A stretch of DNA of 40,852 nt from a virus: positions 1-40,852 of IMG/VR virus record IMGVR_UViG_3300010373_000082. The stretch is one strand, 5' to 3'. Below the pieces are notes generated by a model. The model was not told the DNA's origin, did not search any database, and saw nothing but the letters and a program-made list of their open reading frames with translations. The position numbers were made by a program, and so were the translations under genes. Shown one piece after another: positions 19,359 to 28,074 of the stretch. Within the stretch, counting starts at the first letter, position 1. Each line of letters starts with the position of its first letter.

Positions 19359-21301
19359 TGCTCCTAAATGACGATGGACGCTTAATGATAGGAAAAGGCG
19401 TCCAGCTAAAACCTTATAAGCCCAGACCTATAATCAAAAGAGAATTTTTAACACAAGCTGAAATACAGAACAACACAGGTTCAGATTTAATCCTCGACTG
19501 TGAAGCGTACCCAAACTACGCTATGTTTGGATTTAAGAGCGTTAAGCTACGTAAATATCTTAAGATTGACAACAGCTTTAATCCTCAACTTCTTTCGTGG
19601 CTTTTATTCAATTATCGGACTGTTGGCTTTAATTCCATCCTTTATGATTTGCCTATGCTGTGGGCATGGTTTTTTAACGATCATCCTGAATTTCTGAAAG
19701 CCGTGAGCAACGCTCTGATCCAAAGCGGGAAGCGAACGAATGAAATAGAGAAGGAATTTGGCTTCACCTGCTACAAGGTGCCTGATCGCTCGCACGTCGA
19801 TCTTTTTAACGTCTGTCCATTAAAAGGTTCTCTCAAGCTCTATGGTGCCCGGCTTCATTCTCCACGTCTTCAAGACTTACCATTTCCAGATAATGTTGAG
19901 TTAGAAGAATGGCAAAGACCAATCGTAGACGATTACAATTACAATGATTTAGACGTTACAGAAATAATATTTAAATTTTGTAAAGAACGGTTAGAACTAC
20001 GTGAGCATATTTCATTAGAATATAATGAAGATTTGATGAGTAAGTCTGATGCTCAAATGGCTGAAGTTGTTATCAGTAAGGAAGTTGGAAAGCTCAATAA
20101 GCGATGGGTTAAGCGTCCTGAAATCGAAAGTGGCACTGTCTATAAATATTCAATACAGCCTTATTTAAAATATCAAACTCAGTCTATGCAGAAGTGTTTA
20201 GAGAGAGTAATAAAAGCTGATTTTATATTAGGTAATAATGGCAAGATCATTCCACCTAAAGAATTAGAAGAACCTGTTCAAATTGGTAACAGTTGGTACA
20301 GCTTAGGTATTGGTGGATTGCATTCTAAGGATAAATGTAAAGCTTATAAAGCTATCAATGGATACCGTTTAAAGGATATTGACGTTACTAGCTATTACCC
20401 AAACGCTATTTTAAACATGCAACTTTATCCTATAGCGATGGGACCAAACTTTCTAACCATATATAAAGGTTTTAAAGATCAACGAGTATATGCTAAAAAG
20501 AATGGATTATTTACCAAAGATAAAGGATTGAAGATTTTCTTAAACGGTGTGTCAGGTAAATTCAGTGACGAATGGTCTAAAATGTATTCTCCCGGTCACA
20601 CTATTCAAATGAACCTAACCGGACAGTTGAGCATTCTTTTGCTAGCTGAAATGTTTGAATTACAAGATATGGAAATTGTATCAGCTAATACGGATGGTTT
20701 AGTTGTATATTATAAAGATGAATACGAAGATAAAGTTTCCCACACTATTAAGCAATGGGAGACTGCGACCAATTTTCAATTGGAAGATGTCGATTATTCT
20801 GCTTATTATGCGCGTGATGTGAACGCTTACTTCGCTGTCAAGAAAGATGCTAAGAGCTTAAAGGACGTAAAGGTTAAAGGCCCTTACAGCGAGGTAGGCT
20901 CGCAATCAGGAACACAACTCGACAATAACCCTATCCATCTAATCTGTTCAGATGCTATCAAATTGTTTTTGATTAATGGTACACCTTACGAAAAGACTAT
21001 ACGAGAGTGTACAGACATCACTAGATTTATAGTGGTGCGAAACGTCAAAGGTGGAGCAGCTTTTAGAGGAGAGTATTTAGGAAAAGTTGTTCGCTGGTAC
21101 TATTCAAATAAGAGTTATGATTGTATTCAATATATAACTTCTGGTAATAAAGTAGCTGAAACTGATAATTGTATGCCTTGCATGGATTTACCTGAAAGCA
21201 TTCCTGATGATTTAAATTATGAGTGGTATATTGACAAGTGTAACGAAATATTGTACGATGTTGGTTTCTATCAACGTCAAAAACAAGTGAGTTTTTTCTA
21301 A
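19358..21301 (+). CDS. Family B DNA polymerase with 3'-5' exonuclease
   Basis: 647 residues, compact for family B. Exonuclease motifs: I with D47 and E49 (LDCEAY), II with N92 ... D97, III with Y195 ... D199 (YNDLD). A YxGG-type linker is visible (YSLGIGGLHS, 314-323). Polymerase motif A is DVTSYYPN (D342), motif B K392 ... N396-G, motif C is S-A-N-T-D-G (442-447), where the first of the two acids of the usual DTD is Asn. D446 is kept. The same variant, as far as I recall, occurs in other small phage polymerases. TAATG couples it to the clamp-like gene. No terminal-protein domain is recognisable; priming would come from the PrimPol. Confidence 0.85.
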   Translation: MLLNDDGRLMIGKGVQLKPYKPRPIIKREFLTQAEIQNNTGSDLILDCEAYPNYAMFGFKSVKLRKYLKIDNSFNPQLLSWLLFNYRTVGFNSILYDLPMLWAWFFNDHPEFLKAVSNALIQSGKRTNEIEKEFGFTCYKVPDRSHVDLFNVCPLKGSLKLYGARLHSPRLQDLPFPDNVELEEWQRPIVDDYNYNDLDVTEIIFKFCKERLELREHISLEYNEDLMSKSDAQMAEVVISKEVGKLNKRWVKRPEIESGTVYKYSIQPYLKYQTQSMQKCLERVIKADFILGNNGKIIPPKELEEPVQIGNSWYSLGIGGLHSKDKCKAYKAINGYRLKDIDVTSYYPNAILNMQLYPIAMGPNFLTIYKGFKDQRVYAKKNGLFTKDKGLKIFLNGVSGKFSDEWSKMYSPGHTIQMNLTGQLSILLLAEMFELQDMEIVSANTDGLVVYYKDEYEDKVSHTIKQWETATNFQLEDVDYSAYYARDVNAYFAVKKDAKSLKDVKVKGPYSEVGSQSGTQLDNNPIHLICSDAIKLFLINGTPYEKTIRECTDITRFIVVRNVKGGAAFRGEYLGKVVRWYYSNKSYDCIQYITSGNKVAETDNCMPCMDLPESIPDDLNYEWYIDKCNEILYDVGFYQRQKQVSFF

Positions 21302-21801
21302 TGGATACAAAAGAAGCGCTAAAGCAAAGCATTAAAGAACTTCAATATAATAGAGAATGTGGATACTCACCAGACATTACAACTATCAGAATAATTGAAA
21401 GTGTTTTAGAAGCTATGCCCCGCGAAGTCGCCCTCTCCAAGCCTACCGACGCAACCAACGCCAGCGCAGAGGCGCGGCTGCGGGAGGTGTTGAAGAAGAT
21501 CGAGTATGCGTCACGCAAAGACAGTTTGACGGATTGTGAGCGCATCCAGTCTATCCGCGCACTCGTGAACGCCGCCCTCTCCGCCTGCGGAGACGAGGCG
21601 AAGAAATCTGGGGGCGGCAAAGAACCGCGAGGATGTCCTACTCCTGATCGGCGAGAGATAGTGGCTCAAATAATTGATCCGTCTGCATTTGAACCAAACA
21701 ACCTTGCTCAAGAACCGTTCTACATAGACCTGTGGAAGCGCCGAGCACTCGCCAAAGCCGACGCCATCCTCGCCACGCTCGACGGAGGCCGCGATGCGTA
21801 G
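21301..21801 (+). CDS. Chimeric hypothetical protein, 166 aa
   Basis: Begins by TAATG overlap with the polymerase stop. The first 38 codons are as AT-rich as the phage, then base composition changes near 21415 to GC-rich codons, with one AT-richer patch at about 21655-21720. The C-terminal segment (EPFYIDLWKRRALAKADAIL) resembles small orphan proteins of alphaproteobacterial phages. Probably a fusion created by recombination: an old phage N-terminus joined to an imported C-terminus. Confidence 0.55.
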   Translation: MDTKEALKQSIKELQYNRECGYSPDITTIRIIESVLEAMPREVALSKPTDATNASAEARLREVLKKIEYASRKDSLTDCERIQSIRALVNAALSACGDEAKKSGGGKEPRGCPTPDRREIVAQIIDPSAFEPNNLAQEPFYIDLWKRRALAKADAILATLDGGRDA

Positions 21802-21949
21802 GCTGACAAGGCTATGCCTCTCTTTGTGGATGTGGTGCTTGCCGCATTGGTTCAGTTTTCGCCTCGACGCGAACGGTAGATATCATCCGTTCCCAACGGA
21901 TAGCTATGGCCGTCCCGCCAGGCCACGCCGCTCTAGCCCAATCCGATGA
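21794..21949 (+). CDS. Hypothetical small basic protein, 51 aa
   Basis: GGAGG lies 5 bases before the ATG, which overlaps the end of the previous gene, and its TGA overlaps the next ATG. GC-rich, unlike most of the window. The N-terminus (RRLTRLCLSLWMWCLPHWF) could be a membrane anchor, and the tail is Pro/Arg-rich. The junctions support it as a real gene. Confidence 0.55.
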   Translation: MRRLTRLCLSLWMWCLPHWFSFRLDANGRYHPFPTDSYGRPARPRRSSPIR

Positions 21950-22188
21950 GAAGAAGTGAGATGAATAACCAATATGCTTGGAGACTTGGTGAGGCTGCCC
22001 GCGCGGCGAAGCCAGGGGGTGATTTAATTGATCTTGGTTGGTCTCTTGCGCGTGAGCTTCATGAGCGCGGCTTTGACATCGTTCCTCGTGACCGTGGTCC
22101 GGCTGGGCTGAACCCAGCCAAGACGATCAACGAGATGTGCTGGTTCCCTCCGACCGCCACTCAACTCGACGCACTCGACAAACATTAA
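21946..22188 (+). CDS. Hypothetical protein, 80 aa
   Basis: Start at 21946 by ATGA overlap; an alternative ATG at 21961 has an AGAAG near it. GC-rich cassette gene (for example GEAARAAKPGGDLIDLGW). Not recognised. Confidence 0.6.
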   Translation: MRRSEMNNQYAWRLGEAARAAKPGGDLIDLGWSLARELHERGFDIVPRDRGPAGLNPAKTINEMCWFPPTATQLDALDKH

Positions 22189-22191
22189 TCA

Positions 22192-22407
22192 ATGCGCTAC
22201 GATAAAAACTATTTAAAGCAACAATTCACATTAAAATGCTTATCATGTGGAGATACTGAAACTAGAGAAAAAGTTACCCATCCACCAAAATATTGCTTGA
22301 AGTGCAGAGTAAAAAGAGATAAGCTGAAAAACGCGATGGACGTTAAACGATACAGAAAGAGAAATGAAAATGGAAACTGTCAACGTGAGCAATTCAAGCA
22401 TGATTAG
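22192..22407 (+). CDS. Small zinc-ribbon-like protein, 71 aa
   Basis: Return to AT-rich codons. Two Cys pairs, C-L-S-C-G and C-L-K-C, can bind one zinc, followed by a basic region (RVKRDKLKNAMDVKRYRKRN) suited to nucleic acid. It overlaps the KTSC gene by 44 bases, more than other neighbours; the C-terminus may be less constrained. Confidence 0.6.
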   Translation: MRYDKNYLKQQFTLKCLSCGDTETREKVTHPPKYCLKCRVKRDKLKNAMDVKRYRKRNENGNCQREQFKHD

Positions 22408-22585
22408 TTCAATTACTTATGATCGAGAAAGCAAAGAACTTATTGTAATGTTTAACAATGGTGGTCAATACAAATACTTTGATGTACCAGCAGAAGTATT
22501 TGATCACATGTCTACATTGACTGAAGGTCTAGGAAAGTTCTTTACGTCTGATGTTAAGACAAAGTACCAATATGAGAAAGTTTAA
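22364..22585 (+). CDS. KTSC-domain protein
   Basis: 73 residues matching the KTSC pattern: S-S-M-I-S-S-I-T-Y-D, then V-M-F-N-N-G-G-Q-Y-K-Y-F-D-V-P, ending T-K-Y-Q-Y. Such domains are found in many phage and bacterial proteins, with unknown or RNA-related function. The second ATG at 22370 would also work. Last gene of the rightward operon; its stop overlaps the convergent minus-strand gene by 4 bases. Confidence 0.75.
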   Translation: MKMETVNVSNSSMISSITYDRESKELIVMFNNGGQYKYFDVPAEVFDHMSTLTEGLGKFFTSDVKTKYQYEKV

Positions 22586-22764
22586 ATTCTTGATTGCGCT
22601 CTGATCGTATCTGACAACATAGAAGCTGCGTCAATAAACTTTGACGTGGCTTCTTTTAGCTTATCGTTAGCTAATCTTAATTTTAATTCTTCTTTTGTAA
22701 AATCTCTATCACTCTTTCCATCATCTGAAAATATACGCCTGATTTGGCTTATCACATCGTTCAT
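22582..22764 (-). CDS. Hypothetical helical protein, 60 aa
   Basis: End of the leftward late operon, overlapping the KTSC gene at the convergent junction. Entirely helical and charged (LRLANDKLKEATSKFIDAAS). Coupled to the gene before it by ATGA. May accompany the anchored coiled-coil protein upstream, but function unknown. Confidence 0.6.
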   Translation of the reverse strand: MNDVISQIRRIFSDDGKSDRDFTKEELKLRLANDKLKEATSKFIDAASMLSDTIRAQSRI

Positions 22765-23015
22765 TTGAGAGACCTCACTTCTGTCGTTAACATGTGAATA
22801 GCGTTAGCATTAGAGTGCATAGCTTCTGCTATTTGGTCAGCAGCTTCTATTCTCTCTCCATAACTTTCAGTCAGAAGATTTTCTAACATTTGTATTCTTA
22901 AATCTTTTTTTTCTTCTCTTTTTTCTGACTTCTGTAACATCACCCATAATACAATAGCAACTATGGCAGACGGTCCTAATGATTTAATCAAATCTGGTAA
23001 CGCCGTAACGTCCAT
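22761..23015 (-). CDS. Membrane-anchored coiled-coil protein of the lysis region
   Basis: 84 residues: a short N-terminus, a hydrophobic segment SAIVAIVLWVML near 16-27, then a charged coiled coil to the end. The layout resembles BhlA/UviB-type holin-like proteins. AAGG lies 9 bases before ATG. In the lysis cluster, so a holin or inner spanin-like role is possible. Confidence 0.55.
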   Translation of the reverse strand: MDVTALPDLIKSLGPSAIVAIVLWVMLQKSEKREEKKDLRIQMLENLLTESYGERIEAADQIAEAMHSNANAIHMLTTEVRSLK

Positions 23016-23036
23016 CTGCCATAGCCTTATTAGCTT

Positions 23037-23279
23037 TTAAACATCGTCAGCTTGTTGAGGAGGAACAAAATCAGGACTTTGGATTTGAGCCGACAAAGCG
23101 TTCGCTTGTGCAATTAAATTATCAATATCAGCTTGAGTCAACTCGCTGCCTTTAAACATATTAACAATAGCTTCGGCAAAAGGCTTAGCGTTTTGCTCAG
23201 CTTTGATCACAATCGGAGCAGCGGTCACAATCAAATTAGAAACGGCACTGATGATTTGAACGATTGTTGCAGCTTCCAT
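23037..23279 (-). CDS. Hypothetical protein, 80 aa
   Basis: N-terminal hydrophobic stretch (TIVQIISAVSNLIVTAAPIV) then helices and an acidic tail. It starts right at the stop of the lipoprotein gene. Perhaps another small lysis protein; not recognised. Confidence 0.55.
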   Translation of the reverse strand: MEAATIVQIISAVSNLIVTAAPIVIKAEQNAKPFAEAIVNMFKGSELTQADIDNLIAQANALSAQIQSPDFVPPQQADDV

Positions 23280-23678
23280 TTACTGTACTCCCGGCAGTTT
23301 AGCAGCCACGGCAAAATCTTTAAATGTGCTAACAGCAGCAGTGGCAGCAGTAATATAACTACTTGCATCTAAAGTAGGATTATTACGCTGAAATTCGACA
23401 GCGCGATTAATAGAAGCGTTAGCCGCTTTGTCATAAGCCTGAGCTTGTGTAAGAACACTCCACTTATAACAAACATTAGTGATCGAAAAATTATTTTCTT
23501 TAGTACAGCGCGGTAAACCACGATATGCAATAACAGCAGTATCTAAAATACCATAAGTGCTGATAGCACCAGCTAAAGTATTATTACCAACAGGATTTTG
23601 AATGCTAGCAAAAATGTTACCATTTTGACAACCAGCTAGCATAAAAGTAGCAAAACAAATTATAATTAACCTTCTCAT
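23280..23678 (-). CDS. Putative lipoprotein
   Basis: 132 residues with a lipoprotein signal: basic MRR, hydrophobic core, lipobox L-A-G-C with Cys17. Mature part has two further cysteines and helices. Located between holin and anchored proteins, so it may be an outer-membrane lysis protein of the spanin kind, though it lacks proline-rich character. Secretion prediction is secure, role inferred. Overlaps the holin stop by 4 bases. Confidence 0.65.
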   Translation of the reverse strand: MRRLIIICFATFMLAGCQNGNIFASIQNPVGNNTLAGAISTYGILDTAVIAYRGLPRCTKENNFSITNVCYKWSVLTQAQAYDKAANASINRAVEFQRNNPTLDASSYITAATAAVSTFKDFAVAAKLPGVQ

Positions 23679-23965
23679 TTCATTTGAACCTTATTAGTTG
23701 TATTGGAAACAATATTCTTTTGGGTTGTGTTATAAGCGATGTCAGGATTGGTAACAACTGTAGTATCTTTTACAGAAGCAGCTTGCTTAACAAGATTTGT
23801 AGCGCGATTAACATAATAAGCGTAAAGTGCTGCTGAAATGCCCACAATTAGCGCAATCAAATTAGCAGCGTCGCCACCAGTAACCCAACCTTTGCCAACA
23901 GCGAACATAACACCAGCGGTAATCAAACGTTCAATGACACCAGAGACTTGAGACCAATTAGGCAT
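23675..23965 (-). CDS. Putative holin
   Basis: 96 residues from ATG 23965 (AGAGGA 9 bases before; the longer frame start lies inside the endolysin stop). Two transmembrane segments: ITAGVMFAVGKGWV and LIALIVGISAALYAYYV, with a Gly-Asp turn between them, then a soluble Thr/Asn tail. The pattern resembles the Pam3-gp28-type holins. Adjacent to the endolysin. Membrane pore to release the endolysin is the expected job. Confidence 0.7.
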   Translation of the reverse strand: MPNWSQVSGVIERLITAGVMFAVGKGWVTGGDAANLIALIVGISAALYAYYVNRATNLVKQAASVKDTTVVTNPDIAYNTTQKNIVSNTTNKVQMK

Positions 23966-23981
23966 AATTAAAAATCCTCTG

Positions 23982-24587
23982 TTAAATATAAGGTTTACCA
24001 GCTTCAAATAGTTTACGAACCTGAGAAATTGATTTGTTTGTTGTAACCTCGTAGTGAGGGCGGTCCACCAGATTTTTCCAGTTTCCTCCCCAAGTTAACA
24101 GATTTCCTAATGTGGGCATGACTAACTCAGATAGATTAATATAAGCTTGTTCTTCTCTTTTATTTTTACCTGTATAATAGTTACCATTAACAAAAATACC
24201 AACGTCCCAAGCTATGCCAAAATTATGATTAGATTGCCCTCCTCTAGCGTTGGTTACTTTAGGACGTTTGTTAAATAAAATATTTTGCTCAGCATAATTT
24301 CTAGTTCCTGAAATCAATTTGACAGTAAATGGAGCATGACTAGCTAACTGCATGAAGTGTCGTGCTGCTACTTGGGCTTGTGGCAATAAAGTTTGAATGA
24401 TGCCTTCTGATCGCATATCGAATGAGCCATATTTTTTAGCATACTGATTATACAAATTTTCAAATTCATCTTCAGCAGCTTTAGTATTTTTACCATATTT
24501 ACCGTCTAATTTATCTTTATATAAATTTGCACTAGACAATAATCTTTGAGCGTACAAAATGTCAGTTTTGAATAGTGAAAATAGCAT
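23982..24587 (-). CDS. Endolysin, M15-family peptidase
   Basis: 201 residues. Residues 12-45 resemble a peptidoglycan-binding helix bundle (LYKDKLDGKYGKNTKAAEDEF). The C-terminal part is an L-Ala-D-Glu/VanY-type peptidase: zinc ligands H121 and D128 in SNHNFGIAWDVG and H178 in DRPHYEV. It cuts cell-wall peptides after holin action. No signal peptide. Next to holin and lipoprotein genes. Confidence 0.85.
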   Translation of the reverse strand: MLFSLFKTDILYAQRLLSSANLYKDKLDGKYGKNTKAAEDEFENLYNQYAKKYGSFDMRSEGIIQTLLPQAQVAARHFMQLASHAPFTVKLISGTRNYAEQNILFNKRPKVTNARGGQSNHNFGIAWDVGIFVNGNYYTGKNKREEQAYINLSELVMPTLGNLLTWGGNWKNLVDRPHYEVTTNKSISQVRKLFEAGKPYI

Positions 24588-24605
24588 TTCAAATATCTTT
24601 CTGTG

Positions 24606-27600
24606 CTAATAACAAACCCACTTGCCAACTTGTCTTAACGCCATTGCTCCTGCACCAGCAGTGCAAGGGTTAGTGCCCGGAGCGCCGTCTGACATGTAAA
24701 CACTACTTCCACTAGCCGGTGTTGCGACACCTGTTAGTGTTGCTCCAAAACCTAAATTGTTAACTAATAATGTACTACCACCAGTCTGTCCAGATACATC
24801 AGAAGTACCAGCCCCTCTCATTGAGTTATTTGAAATATTATTCACTCCAATGAAGAATTGATTGGCTGCTGAAAGACTAGATGTTGACCCTATTAACGTA
24901 TTATTTGAAAGGCTGACTTCATTAAACTTACCGGATGAAGATGATTGATATTGTACGGCAGTTGGTGCGCTAAAGTAATTACTGAGAATATCCAATCTAC
25001 TAGCGTTTGCTGTACCGCTGACAAGCGCCGACATTTGCATTCCAATGGCGCCGCCCGCGTTACTTTCGCAGTGATTGGATTGTACCGACACCTCACCAGC
25101 GTTTTGCCCGTGTAAGTTTATACATGTTTGATTTACATATCCAGAGTTGCCGATTATAGATACATCAGTTGTGTTAGCGACAACGATAGCCCCTCGCGGT
25201 AGCAAAAGATCGCTATAGGTTTCACCCACAATAAGATTATTGGTAATGCTAGATCGTGTCGTGTTATCAACTAAAGCTGTACTCGGATTTCCCACCCAAT
25301 AGATACCAGACGCTTGCGGGTTTAAGATGTAGTTTCCTGAAACAATGCCGTCCGTCGCAGGATTGCCGTCACCATTCAGATCATAGACAGATATCCCGTA
25401 TGCGTTTGTAGCATTTAGACCGTTAGTGCAGTGGTTGACTGGGGCGGTGACTCCGGGATTCAAAATCTTATTGTTGGCAAATCTGAACTTATATGTGTTC
25501 GCGAAATTTTGAATGCCAAAACACATGGAGTTAGCGTCCATGTAGTTATTGCTGACGTCCAAGTTTGTAATCTGTCCGTTCCCTGCGGTATTGCTATAAA
25601 GTACAAGAAAATAATTGGTATTGTTGATATGATTTGCATCAGTTGGAATGTTAGCTGCGACAGAAAGAAACTGATTATTATTGATAGTTACATTATAGAG
25701 CGGAAACGTTGAACTTTGCGTGCTGACGAAAAACCAGTAGGATGAATTGAAACCGGCAAACGTCATGCCGGTAAATGTGAAGCTCGATCCAGCAGCAGTA
25801 GCAGAACTATCCTGAATAAGAGCCACCGGTCCAGTCGTTGAGGTGAGCCATTGTGTGACAGCGTTGGTCCCAAGAATTTCAAAATTAGTTAAAGAAATAT
25901 TAGATTGATTTGTAATCGAAATGGCAGGGTTAGCGCTAGATTTTAGGATCGAAACGTCCCTACCACCTCCTGTTATTGAAGTGTTGGACGGCAACGTTAA
26001 AGTGACGCTTGAAAAACAAGCCGGACCCGGAGGGATGTAGATTGTTTTTCCGGCCGATGCATTAATCATAGCTTGAAGCTGCGTATGCCAATCGGTAGTA
26101 CCGTCACATGTAATACCAAAATCAGACGGCATTACATAAGGTTGAGCGCCACTCCCGCCGCTCCCACAAGGTGAAGAAGCAGCAGTGATATTTCCATTTG
26201 GATCAAATTGGACACAATTACCCGATGTAGCTGATCCTGAGACCGTTGCAAAATTAGAGGTGTTCCCGGCAATAGTACCGCTAGTAAATGGTGAAGGTAG
26301 TCTAGCTGTGTTTAAAGTACCTGAAGCAATATTTGACGCATTTGTTGTATCTGTAGTGGCTGACGGAGAAAAACCTATCCCGTTAGTTTTAGTGACAATA
26401 ACGTTACCTGTTGACGTGTTTATTGTAGCGTCACCACTAGCGGTAAAACCCCCAAAAGCCCCGCTATTATTATACTGTATTTGCCCTGATGTACCAACGG
26501 GGACACCAACAGGAATTGAACATGCTCCACCGATAGCACAAGTTTGACCATTAACTGTAGTTGCACCACCACTATGAGTAAGATTACCAGCTAAATCGAC
26601 ACCAGTGACAAATTCATTAGCCGGCGCGGTGCTTTGAAACACCCCTCCCAATGTCGTCGGAGTTGGTGTGGGGAGTGTAGAAAACACCGCAGATATTTCA
26701 TTACCAGTACACGTAATACCAGTTCCACAGGTTATAACACCATACATTCCTCCAATTGATGCTACACCAAAAAATGAATTAGGATTAGTATCTGGAATGA
26801 CTTTAATGATATAATTATATGTTTGAGTTGGCTGCACGATTGAAAGTGGAGAGCCAGAACCTAAATTATTTCCATTAAATGTGGCAGTAATCCCTGTAAA
26901 AGCCGTATTGATCGAGAAACCATTGATAGTTTGCTGGTGAGCCCCACCACCCCCGCCATAACCTTCAGTTCCACCAGCGCCCGTTAGGACACTAGAGCTT
27001 ATTAAGTTTGTCGTGCTATGAGTGTGTCCCGGATCATTTATAGCAACAGAGCCTGTAGGAGCGACAGCAGGTAATTCGGCTTGAATTAAAGTATGACTTT
27101 GAGTACCCCCACTAGCTCCTAGTGCGTCCGCGCTAGCTCCGAAATAAGTAGATGTTAAACGATTTGCGGCTACACCTCCCATGATATCATTACCAGCGAT
27201 AACGCGACCTCTCAAATCTGGCACATTAAAAGTTAAAGAACCATCGCCATTACCAAATGGGAAAAATCTAGCTGTTGTAGTAGTAGAAATGATAGCATTA
27301 GAAGATGCTGTTACAGTGGATGTAGTTTTAGAAATAATCGTCGCTCCAGAATTTAAACAAGAGCTTTCAATAGGAGAGCCTATAGGTAATTGAGTGGTAG
27401 CTCCTACTCCTGTCAAAGTTGGGCTACCAGATGAGCAGCTTACGTTTTGCTGACTAGTTAAGACTGCGAAAGCTTCAGGATAAGATGTTCTAACAAGCTC
27501 TTGTCCGTAAGCAGAAACATATCCATATGGTGCGATAAAACCAGACCAAGCTTTAACAGTGCCAACGGCGTCCCCATCGCCAACAGTGGGCGTAGTTCCT

Positions 27601-27959
27601 CCACCACTAGAACCAGCAGAAGAAGTGTAAGCATCCCAAATAATATTACCATATCTATCTTTAACAACTTGTCTATAAGAGCCATCACCTAAAATAGTGG
27701 CTCTACCAGAACTATCTAAAATCACAGGATTAGAATTAGGAACACTTTGACCAGCGTCTTTCCATGTCATCTTACGAGTGGTAGTGCCCGGAATATAAAA
27801 ATCTACTGTGCCTGAAACTAAAGGCTTGCCATTTTGATCTGAAAATGTTGTCTTAGCTGGCGGCAAAATGCTTGCAGTTTGAGCATATCCAATTTCAACA
27901 TGACCGATCAAAATTAATGAAAAAACAAAAGTTTTAAAAATGGTATACATGAATTTCAT
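24606..27959 (-). CDS. Tail protein with signal peptide, collar domain and beta-helix
   Basis: 1117 residues from ATG 27959, with AGGA 8 bases before; a longer frame opens at 27977. Domains: residues 1-27 look like a Sec signal (charged MKFMYTIFK, hydrophobic core, GYA-Q); then a tailspike head-binding-like domain (FSDQNGKPLVSGTVDFYIPG ... PVILDSSGRATI); a phage tail collar domain (VKAWSGFIAPYGYV ... FNVPDLRGRV) interrupted by a Ser/Thr-rich insert; spacer repeats (GQIQYNNSGAFGGF); a pectate-lyase-like right-handed beta-helix (SDFGITCDGTTDWH ... PSNTSITGGG); and a short end domain. It probably binds or degrades surface polysaccharide. The signal peptide is unexpected on a virion protein. Confidence 0.85.
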   Translation of the reverse strand: MKFMYTIFKTFVFSLILIGHVEIGYAQTASILPPAKTTFSDQNGKPLVSGTVDFYIPGTTTRKMTWKDAGQSVPNSNPVILDSSGRATILGDGSYRQVVKDRYGNIIWDAYTSSAGSSGGGTTPTVGDGDAVGTVKAWSGFIAPYGYVSAYGQELVRTSYPEAFAVLTSQQNVSCSSGSPTLTGVGATTQLPIGSPIESSCLNSGATIISKTTSTVTASSNAIISTTTTARFFPFGNGDGSLTFNVPDLRGRVIAGNDIMGGVAANRLTSTYFGASADALGASGGTQSHTLIQAELPAVAPTGSVAINDPGHTHSTTNLISSSVLTGAGGTEGYGGGGGAHQQTINGFSINTAFTGITATFNGNNLGSGSPLSIVQPTQTYNYIIKVIPDTNPNSFFGVASIGGMYGVITCGTGITCTGNEISAVFSTLPTPTPTTLGGVFQSTAPANEFVTGVDLAGNLTHSGGATTVNGQTCAIGGACSIPVGVPVGTSGQIQYNNSGAFGGFTASGDATINTSTGNVIVTKTNGIGFSPSATTDTTNASNIASGTLNTARLPSPFTSGTIAGNTSNFATVSGSATSGNCVQFDPNGNITAASSPCGSGGSGAQPYVMPSDFGITCDGTTDWHTQLQAMINASAGKTIYIPPGPACFSSVTLTLPSNTSITGGGRDVSILKSSANPAISITNQSNISLTNFEILGTNAVTQWLTSTTGPVALIQDSSATAAGSSFTFTGMTFAGFNSSYWFFVSTQSSTFPLYNVTINNNQFLSVAANIPTDANHINNTNYFLVLYSNTAGNGQITNLDVSNNYMDANSMCFGIQNFANTYKFRFANNKILNPGVTAPVNHCTNGLNATNAYGISVYDLNGDGNPATDGIVSGNYILNPQASGIYWVGNPSTALVDNTTRSSITNNLIVGETYSDLLLPRGAIVVANTTDVSIIGNSGYVNQTCINLHGQNAGEVSVQSNHCESNAGGAIGMQMSALVSGTANASRLDILSNYFSAPTAVQYQSSSSGKFNEVSLSNNTLIGSTSSLSAANQFFIGVNNISNNSMRGAGTSDVSGQTGGSTLLVNNLGFGATLTGVATPASGSSVYMSDGAPGTNPCTAGAGAMALRQVGKWVCY

Positions 27960-28074
27960 AGTATTAATCCTGATCATTTTAATAATTTTAAAATTTCGTC
28001 GTTATGTTTGGATGCCCACAATACTTATTGTAATTGCTTATGTCTGGTGGAAGATTGAACCTGTTTACTGGTAT

